A DNA stretch of 64,000 nucleotides from Methanomassiliicoccaceae archaeon UBA472. GTDB lineage: Archaea > Thermoplasmatota > Thermoplasmata > Methanomassiliicoccales > UBA472. Shown piece after piece: positions 23,527-31,879 of this stretch. The position numbers and the translations under genes were made by a program. Every line of letters starts with the position of its first letter. The first letter of the stretch is position 1. Location: positions 68,452 to 132,451 of the forward strand of contig DAML01000015.1 of NCBI GenBank assembly GCA_002497075.1. Reading direction: 5' to 3'. Under the pieces are notes generated by a model, which was not told the DNA's origin, did not search any database, and saw only the letters and a program-made list of their open reading frames with translations.

Positions 23527-23542
23527 GGAGTGCAGGTGTCGG
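23527..23542. repeat. Right attachment-site repeat (attR) in the tRNA-Gly 3' end
   Basis: GGAGTGCAGGTGTCGG, identical to 18209-18224. Bases 23531-23542 are the 3' end of the tRNA gene, which stays intact. Confidence 0.85.
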
Positions 23543-23602
23543 GATTCGAACCCGAGTGTTTAGCTTGGAAGGCTAAAATCCTGACCGCTAGATTACACCT
23601 GC
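23531..23602 (-). tRNA. tRNA-Gly (anticodon UCC)
   Basis: Minus-strand cloverleaf of 72 nt with acceptor stem GCAGGTG/CACCTGC, D-arm ATCTAGCGGTCAGGAT, anticodon arm TTAGC-CTTCCAA-GCTAA with anticodon TCC, and T-arm CGGGTTCGAATCCCG. Discriminator A; CCA is not encoded. A TATA-like TTAAAATATT lies at about 23627-23636. Its 3' end is the integration site of the element to its left, which now supplies the T run after the gene (23503-23512). Confidence 0.96.
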
Positions 23603-23626
23603 GCGGTGCCGTGATAATAGAGATTC

Positions 23627-23637
23627 AATATTTTAAC
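23627..23637 (-). promoter_or_regulatory. TATA-like box of tRNA-Gly
   Basis: TTAAAATATT on the minus strand, about 30 bp before the tRNA 5' end at 23602. Confidence 0.5.
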
Positions 23638-23674
23638 CCTTCCATAATGTAAAAATAACTGGCGTCCAAGGTTG

Positions 23675-23731
23675 AAAAAATAAAAGGTAGAGGCTAGTGG
23701 AAAGTGTAAGGGGGGGGGGACTCTCCACTAG
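23675..23731 (-). terminator. Hairpin with a C10 loop and T run
   Basis: CTAGTGGA (23694-23701) pairs perfectly with TCCACTAG (23724-23731), and the stem extends past one mismatch to about 12 bp. The loop holds a run of ten G on the plus strand. On the minus strand the stem is followed by CCTTTTATTTTTTC, making it a good terminator for the small gene ending at 23755. Confidence 0.55.
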
Positions 23732-23754
23732 AGTCGTTCCTAGAACACACGAAC

Positions 23755-23931
23755 CTAATGGCTCATGATCTTCAGGTCATTGATGAGGTCCCACAGGTCC
23801 AAGGTTTCCTGTCCCTTCTGGTCCAATTCGAAGGCCATCAGTTTCAGGTCCTTGATGGTGTGGTTCTTCATCCACTCAACAGCGTGACCATCCAACATCT
23901 GTTCCGAGAGCGAACCCTCATTTCGCCTCAT
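23755..23931 (-). CDS. 58-residue helical protein of unknown function
   Basis: ATG 23931 to TAG 23755-23757. The product is acidic and helical (for example MLDGHAVEWMKNH and LDLWDLINDLK), with no recognised family and no membrane segment. Support for a real gene: chromosomal-type codon choice, a TATA box at 23986-23998, a palindrome between TATA and start, and a hairpin with T run after the stop. Small helical proteins under a palindromic operator are often regulators or antitoxins, but nothing in the sequence proves this. Confidence 0.6.
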   Translation of the reverse strand: MRRNEGSLSEQMLDGHAVEWMKNHTIKDLKLMAFELDQKGQETLDLWDLINDLKIMSH

Positions 23932-23945
23932 TTTTGCATCCCATC

Positions 23946-23998
23946 TGTCCGACTTACGTCAGACAAATACAGTTATTGTGTCACAGGGTATATATAAC
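23946..23998 (-). promoter_or_regulatory. Promoter and palindromic operator of the 58-residue gene
   Basis: TATA box GTTATATATACC (minus strand, about 23987-23998). TGTCTGAC-gtaa-GTCGGACA (23946-23965) is a palindrome with one mismatch, placed near the expected start site. The 12-mer GTCAGACAAATA at its edge (23959-23970) recurs at 24066-24077, nearer the TPR gene, so one regulator may act on both. Confidence 0.6.
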
Positions 23999-24166
23999 TT
24001 ATCTTTTCATTATCCAGCAATACACCGTACCATAGTTTGCATGCGATTTTCAAAAAAGTACATTGGTCAGACAAATAGCTAATAAACGTATGACAATCAG
24101 AAAAACGCAGAGCTCGACAAAGATATTAATCGTCTGGGCTCCATTCAAGTCGGGATAGGTGGGCAG

Positions 24167-27100
24167 ATGGGTCTGTTAAACAGCTTGTTGGATGCGGAGG
24201 CGAGGGCCGTCAAGAAGGCCGTGAGATCATTGGACGCTGCCGACAAGCACCTGCAGTTGAAGGAAACGGACAAGGCGGTAGCGGAAGCTGACAAAGCGCG
24301 GGTCGCCCTGGAGGGCCTGGACCCCAAGACCGTCGCCAACCTGAATGATTATCGCGCAGCGCTATCCCGCGTTTCCAACGTCTATCAGGACCTGGGCATC
24401 ACCGCCGTGGCCCTGGGGGTCCTGGACCGTTTCATCAAGGCCTTGCCGAAGGATGTTCCCGGCATCAAGCTGAAGGTTGCCGCATTGCGCAAGATGAACC
24501 GGCTCGAGGAAGCGTTGGCCATCCTGGACGAGCTTGTCTCAAGCCTACCTAACGACCGCGACGCCCACATCCAGCGGAAGGACGTCCTCGTCAAGCTGGG
24601 CCGGCCGGGCGAGGCCATGCAGGCTTTGTTAAAGGCTTTGGACGCCGATCCGCTCAACGAGGAAACGTACGACCTCATCCTGGGCATGACCGAGGACAAG
24701 CCCCTGTGGCTCGGCAGAAAGGCTTCCGCCCTCATCCACAAGGACAAGGCGGAGTCGGCGCTGTACGAGCTGGACACCGCCCTCAAGATGTCGCCCCGGG
24801 ACCTCACGCTGATGATGATCAAGGTAGAGGCCCTGGAGAACCTGGGAAAGCAGGAGGAGGCGGACGACCTTCTGGAAGAGGTGTTGCAGCGGGACCCCTT
24901 GAACCGCGCGGCCAATCTGACCTTGGCCCGCAGGGCGCGCACCGCCGGCGACGGAGCCAAGGCCATCGAGCACTACAAGAACGTGCTGCGCTCCGACCCG
25001 GAGAACATCACCGGCTGGACCGAGATCGCCCAGCTGCTCATGGAGCTGGGCCGTTACGAGGAAAGTCTTCGTTCTTACGAACGGCTAAAGGAGATAATGC
25101 CTGACGACGTCCCGGCCTTGAAGGGCCGAATGGGAGTGCTGGCGGCCATGAAGGACCTCGCCGGCCTGGACGCCGCGGCACAGGAGATGCTGGGCTTCGC
25201 TCCCAACGATCCCACCGCTCACACCTTCATCATCGATACCTTCCTGTCGCTGGACGCCGAGAATGAAGCCGCACCCTATCTGGACAAGGCACAGGCGGCG
25301 TTCCCCAAGAACCTGGATATCCTGGACCGCCGGCGGTCCCTTCTTTCCAAGCACAAGAGGTTCCAGGACGTGATCGTTCTCAGCGAGGCTCAGCTGGCGA
25401 TCAAGCAGGATCATCTCCCGGCCTTGAGGGACCTGGGGCAGGCCCAGCTGGGGCTGGGCAACGTCGTGGAAGCGATCAAGACCTTCGAGCGCGCCCTGAA
25501 GATATGGCCTGACGACGCCGTCATGCTCGAGTCGCTTCGCGAATGCTTCAAGCGGGCCGCCCGGGACAAGGACGTGGTCGAGGTGAGCGACCGGCTCCTC
25601 CGCGTCAGGCCGAACGATAAATCGGCGCTGTTCGACAAGGCGGTGGCCGTCGATCGTCTCGGGCGGAAGGATGAGGCGATCGACCTTTACGGTCAGGTCC
25701 TGATAATCGATCACAACGACGTGGACGCCTCCACGGGCATCTCCGTCGCGCTGTTCTCACTGGAGAAGTACGAGGAGGCCTTGGCCAGGGCGGCGCAGGG
25801 CGCCTTGCACGATCCTGACAAGCTGGTCTTCTGGCGCATCCAGGCCGATTCGCTGTTCATGCTGAAGCGCTTCGAGGAAGCGGTGAAAGCGTACGATAGG
25901 GCGATCGCTTTATCGCCGCAGGAGCAGAAGCTCCTCTACCAGAAGGGTCTGTGCCTGGAAAGCCTGCGGCGCTTCGAGGAGGCCATCTCCTGCTACGATC
26001 AGGCGATATCGTTGGATGTCAAGGACAAGAACGTCTGGATATCCAAGGGCATCGCCCTGGAGTGGCTGGAGAGATACGAAGAGGCATTGGCCTGCTACGA
26101 TCACGCCCTCTCCCTGGACAAGGAGGGCCGCTTCGTGCACGCCAGGCGCGGCCAGGTCCTGGCGAAGCTGTCGCGTCACGAGGACGCGGTGGCGTCCTTC
26201 GACAAGGCGCTGGAGATGGGACCCAAGGACATCGAGGTGCTCACGGCCAAGAAGAACAGCCTGAGGTCCATGGGCCGCTACGAGGACATCGTAAAGGTTT
26301 GCGACCGTATCGTGAAGATAGAGCCGAAGAACAAGCAGGCCTGGGTGGACCGGGGCATGGCCCAGTTCCGCCTCAGCAACTTCCCGGAGGCCGTGCGTTC
26401 TTACGATAGGGCGTTGGAGGTCGAGCCGGGGGACATGAGCGTCCTGCAGCTCAAACGCTCGTCGGTCGTGGCCAAGGGCGATGCCAATGAGATACTGAGG
26501 GTGTGCGAGGACATTCTGCGCATCGACCCGCGCAACAAGTCCGCCCTGCTGGATAAAGCTGGAGCTTTGGAGAAGCTCGGACGTCTGGAGGAAGCGTTAT
26601 CAATTTTCAACGCCGCCATCATGCTGGACGAATCCGACGCTCTGCTGCACAAAGGCAAGGGCAGGGTGCTGAACTCCCTGGGGAAGTTCGGAGAGGCGGC
26701 GGAAGCATACGATATGGCGTTCCAGCTGAATCACGATGTGGACGCCCTCTCCCACAAGGGCCGGGCGCTGCTCATGATGCGGAACTACGATCTGGCGCTG
26801 AACGTCTTCGACCAGTGCATCGGCATGGACAGTACGGTTCCGCGCTACCACAGCGACCGCGGCCGGACGCTGGCCTCCCTGAACCGACTGGAAGATGCGG
26901 TGAGCGCATTCGATAAGGCGTTGGCTATCGACCGCAACGACGCTCAGACCTGGAAGTACAAAGGGAACGCCCTGTTCCGCCTGGGTGAGATGGAGAACGC
27001 CATGGTCTGCCTGAACCGGGCGTTGGACCTCGGTGCGGACGAGTTCTCCATATTCAAGATGCGCGGCCGGGTGATGGAGGAGCTCGGTCGTCTGGAGGAC

Positions 27101-28465
27101 GCCATGGACTCCTACGCCAAAGCGCTGGAGAAGGAACCGAACGAGCCGTCGGTGCTGGAAGGCATGGCTCTTATTGAGGACAAATTAGGTAATCCCGGGA
27201 AGGCCCTGGAGCTGCTCGATCGCTCCCTGACGTCCGACCCGCGCAACCGGCACGGCTGGATGGAGCGGGCGGACATCGCCGAGAAGCTGAAGCGCGACGA
27301 GGAGGTGCTGAAGAGCTACGACAACGCCATCGGTCTCGATCCGAGCGACCCGTCGGCCTGGAACGGCAAAGGCTTCGCCCTTTTGCGTCTGGGACGCTAC
27401 GATCAGGCGCGCCGCGGCTTCGAGAAAGCGCTGGAGCTGAGCCCGAACATGACCTCGGCCACCGAAGGGCTGCGCATGGCCGACGCCAAGCAGCGCGAGA
27501 AACAGGTGGCTGAGATGGCCGGCAAGGTGCTGGAGTTCCAGTACCGCAACGGAAGGAGGATGAGCAAGGAGGAGGTGTTCCGCGAAGCGAACGTCCCGTA
27601 CCAGATGCTGGACGACGTGTTCGCCTTCCTGGAGCAGCGTGAATACGTGGATCCGGCGCAGCTCTCCGACGGGGAGTTCGCCTCGCTGGAGATGCAGTCC
27701 CGCACCGCCCTGCTGATGTACTACCGTTCGGCCAGGAGCGGCCAGGGCGGGCTGAGCCTTTCCGATGTCTACTCGTCGCTTCCGGAGAGGGACATCGCCC
27801 AGGCCAAGCGCGTCCTCGGCTACATCGAGGGCGTGAACGACATCGACTTCACGTACGTCATGCCGGACCAGGAGACGGAGAAGCTGTTGCGGACAGCCCT
27901 CAACATGCCGGAGGAGAAACGCAACCTGTTCTCTTTCATGGAAGGCCTGAACATAGGCGTCTACAAGGCGCGCAACATCCTGGCGATCATCAATTCCCTG
28001 AAGACCGGCGAGCGCCCGGCGCCCATGCCCCGCTCCAAGGGGCAACGGACGCCTCCGGCGCAGCGTCCGACGGACGACCTGTTCGTGGAGCAGCCGCGCA
28101 AGAAGAAACCGGAGAAGGGTCCGGACGCGGTGATGCTTCCGGGCGGCAACGACCGGTACGACCGTGAAGGAATGCGCCTCTTCGGCCAGGAGGAACGGGA
28201 GCTCTACGATTCCATCTATCCTGAGAAGGAAAAGAAAAAGAAGCCGGAGAAGCTGGACGACATGCAGGGACGGAAATGCCTGTTCCATGGCGCTCTGGCG
28301 GTGTCCACCTGTCCGAACTGCAGCAGCATGCTGTGCAAGGAGTGCCAGACCGGTGGGAAGTGTCCGCGCTGCGGTTTCGTCCTCGGCGGAAAGGTGCCGA
28401 AGCCAGAAGAAACGGTCGCCCCGGAGCCTTCCGAGCCAGAGGAACGCGACTGGAGCAGGCTGTGA
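24167..28465 (+). CDS. Very large TPR protein with C-terminal winged-helix-like and zinc domains
   Basis: 1432 residues, soluble. From about residue 60 to 1110 it is an almost unbroken chain of around thirty 34-residue tetratricopeptide repeats (recurrent pattern W/LxxxGxxLxxLGRxEEAxxxYDxALxLxP). A region at about 1120-1310 begins with a winged-helix-like unit (NGRRMSKEEVFREANVPYQ, VFAFLEQREYVD). A Lys/Pro-rich linker leads to a B-box-like zinc module near 1368-1400 (CLFHG, CPNCSSMLCKEC, CPRCG). Such proteins are scaffolds; partners are unknown. GGTGGGCAG precedes ATG 24167. It stands alone, divergent from the 58-residue gene and convergent with truD. Confidence 0.85.
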   Translation: MGLLNSLLDAEARAVKKAVRSLDAADKHLQLKETDKAVAEADKARVALEGLDPKTVANLNDYRAALSRVSNVYQDLGITAVALGVLDRFIKALPKDVPGIKLKVAALRKMNRLEEALAILDELVSSLPNDRDAHIQRKDVLVKLGRPGEAMQALLKALDADPLNEETYDLILGMTEDKPLWLGRKASALIHKDKAESALYELDTALKMSPRDLTLMMIKVEALENLGKQEEADDLLEEVLQRDPLNRAANLTLARRARTAGDGAKAIEHYKNVLRSDPENITGWTEIAQLLMELGRYEESLRSYERLKEIMPDDVPALKGRMGVLAAMKDLAGLDAAAQEMLGFAPNDPTAHTFIIDTFLSLDAENEAAPYLDKAQAAFPKNLDILDRRRSLLSKHKRFQDVIVLSEAQLAIKQDHLPALRDLGQAQLGLGNVVEAIKTFERALKIWPDDAVMLESLRECFKRAARDKDVVEVSDRLLRVRPNDKSALFDKAVAVDRLGRKDEAIDLYGQVLIIDHNDVDASTGISVALFSLEKYEEALARAAQGALHDPDKLVFWRIQADSLFMLKRFEEAVKAYDRAIALSPQEQKLLYQKGLCLESLRRFEEAISCYDQAISLDVKDKNVWISKGIALEWLERYEEALACYDHALSLDKEGRFVHARRGQVLAKLSRHEDAVASFDKALEMGPKDIEVLTAKKNSLRSMGRYEDIVKVCDRIVKIEPKNKQAWVDRGMAQFRLSNFPEAVRSYDRALEVEPGDMSVLQLKRSSVVAKGDANEILRVCEDILRIDPRNKSALLDKAGALEKLGRLEEALSIFNAAIMLDESDALLHKGKGRVLNSLGKFGEAAEAYDMAFQLNHDVDALSHKGRALLMMRNYDLALNVFDQCIGMDSTVPRYHSDRGRTLASLNRLEDAVSAFDKALAIDRNDAQTWKYKGNALFRLGEMENAMVCLNRALDLGADEFSIFKMRGRVMEELGRLEDAMDSYAKALEKEPNEPSVLEGMALIEDKLGNPGKALELLDRSLTSDPRNRHGWMERADIAEKLKRDEEVLKSYDNAIGLDPSDPSAWNGKGFALLRLGRYDQARRGFEKALELSPNMTSATEGLRMADAKQREKQVAEMAGKVLEFQYRNGRRMSKEEVFREANVPYQMLDDVFAFLEQREYVDPAQLSDGEFASLEMQSRTALLMYYRSARSGQGGLSLSDVYSSLPERDIAQAKRVLGYIEGVNDIDFTYVMPDQETEKLLRTALNMPEEKRNLFSFMEGLNIGVYKARNILAIINSLKTGERPAPMPRSKGQRTPPAQRPTDDLFVEQPRKKKPEKGPDAVMLPGGNDRYDREGMRLFGQEERELYDSIYPEKEKKKKPEKLDDMQGRKCLFHGALAVSTCPNCSSMLCKECQTGGKCPRCGFVLGGKVPKPEETVAPEPSEPEERDWSRL

Positions 28466-29767
28466 TCAGTAGTCCGAAATATCCGACTTCATGAGCTCCC
28501 TCAGGAGAACCGTCGCGTAGCAGCCCTTGCCTAAAAAGAACGATGCGGTGTACTCGTCCTCCGAGATGTCCAGTTTAAAGTCGCGGTACTCGCAGACCAG
28601 CTCCCGGCGCGAACCGCGCGAGGAGCAGTGAGGTATCGCCGGTACCAGGAAGTCCCTTGGCGAAAGCCCTTCCTTGGCTATGGCGGCGCGCTCGATCTCC
28701 CCCATCTCCCCTTCCGCGATGACCGACTCGGAACCGAACAGCGTCGCCGAGACGAAGGCCCGGCGGTCCCGCACCTGCCGCTCGACGAGGTCCAAGTTCA
28801 CCCGGGTCACCGGCACCTGCTTGTCGTGATCGGGATTTCCGTCCTTGTCCGCCGGCAGCACCACGTCTCCGACGATGGGGGCGTTCAAAGGTATCCCGCG
28901 GCGCATGCGCTCCGACAATATCAGATTGAAGATGTAGGACTGGTAGGCGTGCACGAACATCATCTGCAGGTTCGTCGGTAGAACGCATATCGCCCCGGCG
29001 AAATCCCCCGGGTTGCGGTCCAGGAACCCGATGACCATCCTCTCAAAGGTGAGCTTCCAGGGAAAGTCCCGGAGCGCGGCGGCGTAATCCCGATCGCGTT
29101 GCAATGCTTCGCGCGCCGCCCGGGACTGCTCGTCCTCCTCCTCGCTGGGATTTCCGATGTAAAGGAGAACGGCCTGCTCCAGATCGCCCTTGACTATCGC
29201 CCGGCCGACCAGGTGGGTCACCGGGCGAACGGTGCCGAATCGCTGAACTCCGAAGAAGTTAGGAAAGCCGTTCAGTTCCTTGAGGGCCGATTCGGTGCCT
29301 TGCAGCGAGGAACGCAGTTCCTCTCCCTTCAGCGTAGTGTCCCGGACCCTGATCTTGAAGTTGTTCCCGACCAGGTCGCCGATGGTCATGCCGCGCTTGG
29401 CCAGGTAGCCGCCCTCCACATTCACCTGCGACAGGCGTATGGACATCACGTCGGCGACCGGGGCCTCGAAGGACATGAGCTGGCTGGTTACCGCCCGCTT
29501 GTCCTTGGTTCCGGCGAAGCCAACCCGGTTGCGGGATATCCCCAGCATCTTGGACATGTGCCTGATGAGACGGTTGGTCTCCCAATTGGTGGCGGTGACC
29601 CGGGCCACGCAGACCTTTCCGTCAGGCTTCTCCGGCGGGTACTTGGACACCTCGTCCACCACGAAGTCCTCCGCCTCGACCTTGAGCTTGCCGCCGCTGC
29701 CAGCGGTGTTTGTAAAAAAGACCTCCAGCCCGATCTCCCGTTCGCGCTGGCTGCTGGGCTGCACCAT
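28466..29767 (-). CDS. truD: tRNA pseudouridine synthase D
   Basis: 433 residues. The TruD catalytic motif is FAGTKDKRAVTSQ, whose aspartate is the nucleophile, at about residue 85. The archaeal NNFKIRVRDT and NFFGVQRFG motifs follow, and a TRUD insertion domain lies between. In E. coli TruD makes pseudouridine 13 in tRNA-Glu; archaeal enzymes modify similar sites. It ends one base after the stop of the convergent TPR gene and follows rpoL by 5 bp, so it is co-transcribed with rpoL. Confidence 0.94.
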   Translation of the reverse strand: MVQPSSQREREIGLEVFFTNTAGSGGKLKVEAEDFVVDEVSKYPPEKPDGKVCVARVTATNWETNRLIRHMSKMLGISRNRVGFAGTKDKRAVTSQLMSFEAPVADVMSIRLSQVNVEGGYLAKRGMTIGDLVGNNFKIRVRDTTLKGEELRSSLQGTESALKELNGFPNFFGVQRFGTVRPVTHLVGRAIVKGDLEQAVLLYIGNPSEEEDEQSRAAREALQRDRDYAAALRDFPWKLTFERMVIGFLDRNPGDFAGAICVLPTNLQMMFVHAYQSYIFNLILSERMRRGIPLNAPIVGDVVLPADKDGNPDHDKQVPVTRVNLDLVERQVRDRRAFVSATLFGSESVIAEGEMGEIERAAIAKEGLSPRDFLVPAIPHCSSRGSRRELVCEYRDFKLDISEDEYTASFFLGKGCYATVLLRELMKSDISDY

Positions 29768-29772
29768 GAAAA

Positions 29773-30048
29773 TTACTTCAGGTCCTTCTGCAAAGCTTCC
29801 CTGGCCTCTTTGAACTCGTTGGTCAGGGACTTCGCCGTCTTCTTCAGGGCCGACTGGGGCTTGCCGGTCTTGACCCGGATGTAGAGGGTGGGGTCTTCCA
29901 TCTGAGCATGCCCGATGGTGTACTTTACCTCGGCCACGTCCTTGTCCTCCAGCAATCCCTGCACCAGGGGGGTGATCAGCGTCATGTCCGCTCCTTTGAT
30001 GCGGACCTTGATGGAGTCCTTTTCCTTCTCTAAGAGCTCGATCTCCAT
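29773..30048 (-). CDS. rpoL: DNA-directed RNA polymerase subunit L
   Basis: 91 residues from ATG 30048 (MEIELLEKEKDSIKVRIKG). It matches archaeal RpoL/eukaryotic Rpb11: strand-turn start, ADMTLITPLVQGLLEDKDV helix, YTIGHAQMEDPTLYIRVKTG, and a C-terminal dimerisation helix. RpoL pairs with RpoD to nucleate polymerase assembly. A TTG four codons earlier is possible, but GTTTATAGCC about 30 bp upstream supports a nearly leaderless ATG. It is followed at 5 bp by truD. Confidence 0.92.
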   Translation of the reverse strand: MEIELLEKEKDSIKVRIKGADMTLITPLVQGLLEDKDVAEVKYTIGHAQMEDPTLYIRVKTGKPQSALKKTAKSLTNEFKEAREALQKDLK

Positions 30049-30088
30049 GAAATGGACCAATATGGGAGGGGGCTATAAACCTTTTGAC

Positions 30089-31846
30089 TCACTCCACGCG
30101 CTTGAGCTGGGCCTGGTACATGCCAAGCAGCTCCTGGCTGGTGGTGGCCTCCCTCCCCTCCTTGTCGTCCCGGAAACGCCCGGTGAACCTGGGGAACCGT
30201 ATGGCCAGGCCGGAATCGGGGCGTATGGCGCCGAAGGAACAGGTGTGTATCGGCGATAGCGTTATCTCCGCTCCTCGTACCTCCAGCACCTGCCGGGGCT
30301 GGAACCAGTAGTCCGCCTCCATCTTCGAGTCGACCAGATGGTGCTTCCCTGGAATGCGGTCGGGGGCGAGCGTCTCCAGCAGCGAAGCGAGGTTGGCGTC
30401 GTCAAAACCGGACCCCAGCTTGGAAACGGTCTGGAAACGGTCCGTCACGGTATCGTACGTGGCCATGAGCAGAGCGCCGTAGAAACCCTTGCGTTTCCCG
30501 CGCCCGGCGAAGGCGCCGACGACCACTAGATCAACCGTGTCGTTCATTTCCGAACGGTACTCCTTCTTGTACTTGATCCACAGGAAGCCACGGTTGCCGG
30601 CGCGATAGACGGACGTATCAGCCAACGATTTGGCCATCAATCCTTCGCAACCGTCCTTGATGGCCTCCTGGAAGAAGGCTTGCGCCTCGTCCGCCGACGA
30701 CAGCACCCGTATCTCCGACAGCGTGACGGAATCGTCCCCCTCCACGATAGACATCAGCGCCTCGCGGCGCTGCAGGAACGGCCGGTCGGTGAGGTCCTCG
30801 CCGTTCTTCAATATGCAGTCGAACAGGCAGAGCTTGACCGGGTAGTCCTCGATCGCTTCCTCAACTCCGTACTTGCGGCCGCGGCGGTGGGACACCTCCT
30901 GGAACGGTAGGAACTCGCCGGTGTTCTGGTCCACCGGGACGCATTCCCCCTCCACGATGGCGCTCTCCGCCCTGATCGTCCGCTTGAGGCCGGCCACCAC
31001 GTCCGGGAACTGCGTCGTGAGCTCGTCCAGCTTGCGGGAGAAAAGTCTGACCTCTCCCTTGCAGATGTGCGCCTGCAGCCTTACGCCGTCGTACTTGTAC
31101 TCGAAGGCGCAGGTCCCGCCCATCTTCTCCAGTATCTCCTCGGGAGAGGACATCCGCTCGGCCAGCATGGCGCGCAACGGGCGATTCACCTGCACATGTA
31201 TATCCTTCACTCCGTCCAGCCCGTGCAGCGCCATCTCCTCCGCGACCAATCCCAGGTCTGAGGAGACGTTGAACGCCCGTTCGACGGCGTCCCTGTCGTC
31301 CTTCGCGGCGAAGGCCACGGCCAGAGCGTCCAGCACGGTCATGGACGATACGCCCAGGCGCATCCGTCCGGTGATGACCCGGGAGAGGAACTTGGCTTCC
31401 GAAGAGGAAGCATCGCTCAGCAGCTTGGACATCAGCTTGATCTTCAGGTCCTGGGAACCTCCGCCTTCCGAGCGGGCGATGGCCTCCAGCGTTTCGTACG
31501 TCCTCTTCAAAGTCAGCGGCTCAGAGAACAAGGTGGTCTGCTTCTTGTTCTGGAAGGCCTTTTGCGCCACTATTCCAGGGTCACCCTCCTTCAGCATGAG
31601 GTCCTGGACGAAGGATTCCCCGGCACCGGAGGCGAAGGCGATGGCCTTCAGGATCATCTTGTCCGCCATGCCCAGCTTCAGCGGGTTGAAGTCGGGGTAC
31701 AGCTGCCCCTGGGTAAGGTACACCGCCATCCTTATGTCGGAAGGTTCGAACCGACGGAACGCCTCCGCCAGGATGTCGGTCATCTCCAACCTGGAGGAGG
31801 TGGCCTCCAACCTCTCGTAGGTGTCGGCCAGTTCCCGGAACAGCAT
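30089..31846 (-). CDS. lig: ATP-dependent DNA ligase
   Basis: 585 residues, normal for archaeal DNA ligase I. An N-terminal DNA-binding domain (about 1-210) precedes the adenylation domain with the lysine motif EYKYDGVRLQ (about 250). Motif III (LFDCILKNGEDL), motif IV (EGLMAKSL) and motif V (FLWIKYKKEY) follow, with an OB domain at the C-terminus. It seals nicks at Okazaki junctions and in repair. It lies 33 bp downstream of the Hef-like helicase gene in the same direction, so the two may form a repair/replication unit. Confidence 0.96.
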   Translation of the reverse strand: MLFRELADTYERLEATSSRLEMTDILAEAFRRFEPSDIRMAVYLTQGQLYPDFNPLKLGMADKMILKAIAFASGAGESFVQDLMLKEGDPGIVAQKAFQNKKQTTLFSEPLTLKRTYETLEAIARSEGGGSQDLKIKLMSKLLSDASSSEAKFLSRVITGRMRLGVSSMTVLDALAVAFAAKDDRDAVERAFNVSSDLGLVAEEMALHGLDGVKDIHVQVNRPLRAMLAERMSSPEEILEKMGGTCAFEYKYDGVRLQAHICKGEVRLFSRKLDELTTQFPDVVAGLKRTIRAESAIVEGECVPVDQNTGEFLPFQEVSHRRGRKYGVEEAIEDYPVKLCLFDCILKNGEDLTDRPFLQRREALMSIVEGDDSVTLSEIRVLSSADEAQAFFQEAIKDGCEGLMAKSLADTSVYRAGNRGFLWIKYKKEYRSEMNDTVDLVVVGAFAGRGKRKGFYGALLMATYDTVTDRFQTVSKLGSGFDDANLASLLETLAPDRIPGKHHLVDSKMEADYWFQPRQVLEVRGAEITLSPIHTCSFGAIRPDSGLAIRFPRFTGRFRDDKEGREATTSQELLGMYQAQLKRVE

Positions 31847-31879
31847 GCTAATGCGAACGGTTTGCGATTATTTAACTGC

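Larger units (their letters stand above)
18209..23542. mobile_element. Integrated element in tRNA-Gly(UCC), about 5.3 kb
   Basis: Bounded by a 16-bp direct repeat at 18209-18224 and 23527-23542; the right copy overlaps the 3' end of an intact tRNA-Gly gene. The contents fit an integrated plasmid or virus-like element: a disrupted tyrosine integrase just inside the left end, a membrane protein, a zinc-ribbon protein, a SAP/PD-(D/E)XK nuclease and a Rep-like protein near the right end. Left of the left repeat the minus strand reads CTCCTTTTCCTTTTTCC, the expected original terminator of the tRNA gene. The middle (19.5-22.3 kb) is strikingly A+T rich against the chromosome. Confidence 0.85.

Noticed and set aside
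23758..23997. 79-codon plus-strand frame right of tRNA-Gly
   Set aside because: It runs through the promoter and operator of the 58-codon gene on the other strand, which has better signals.
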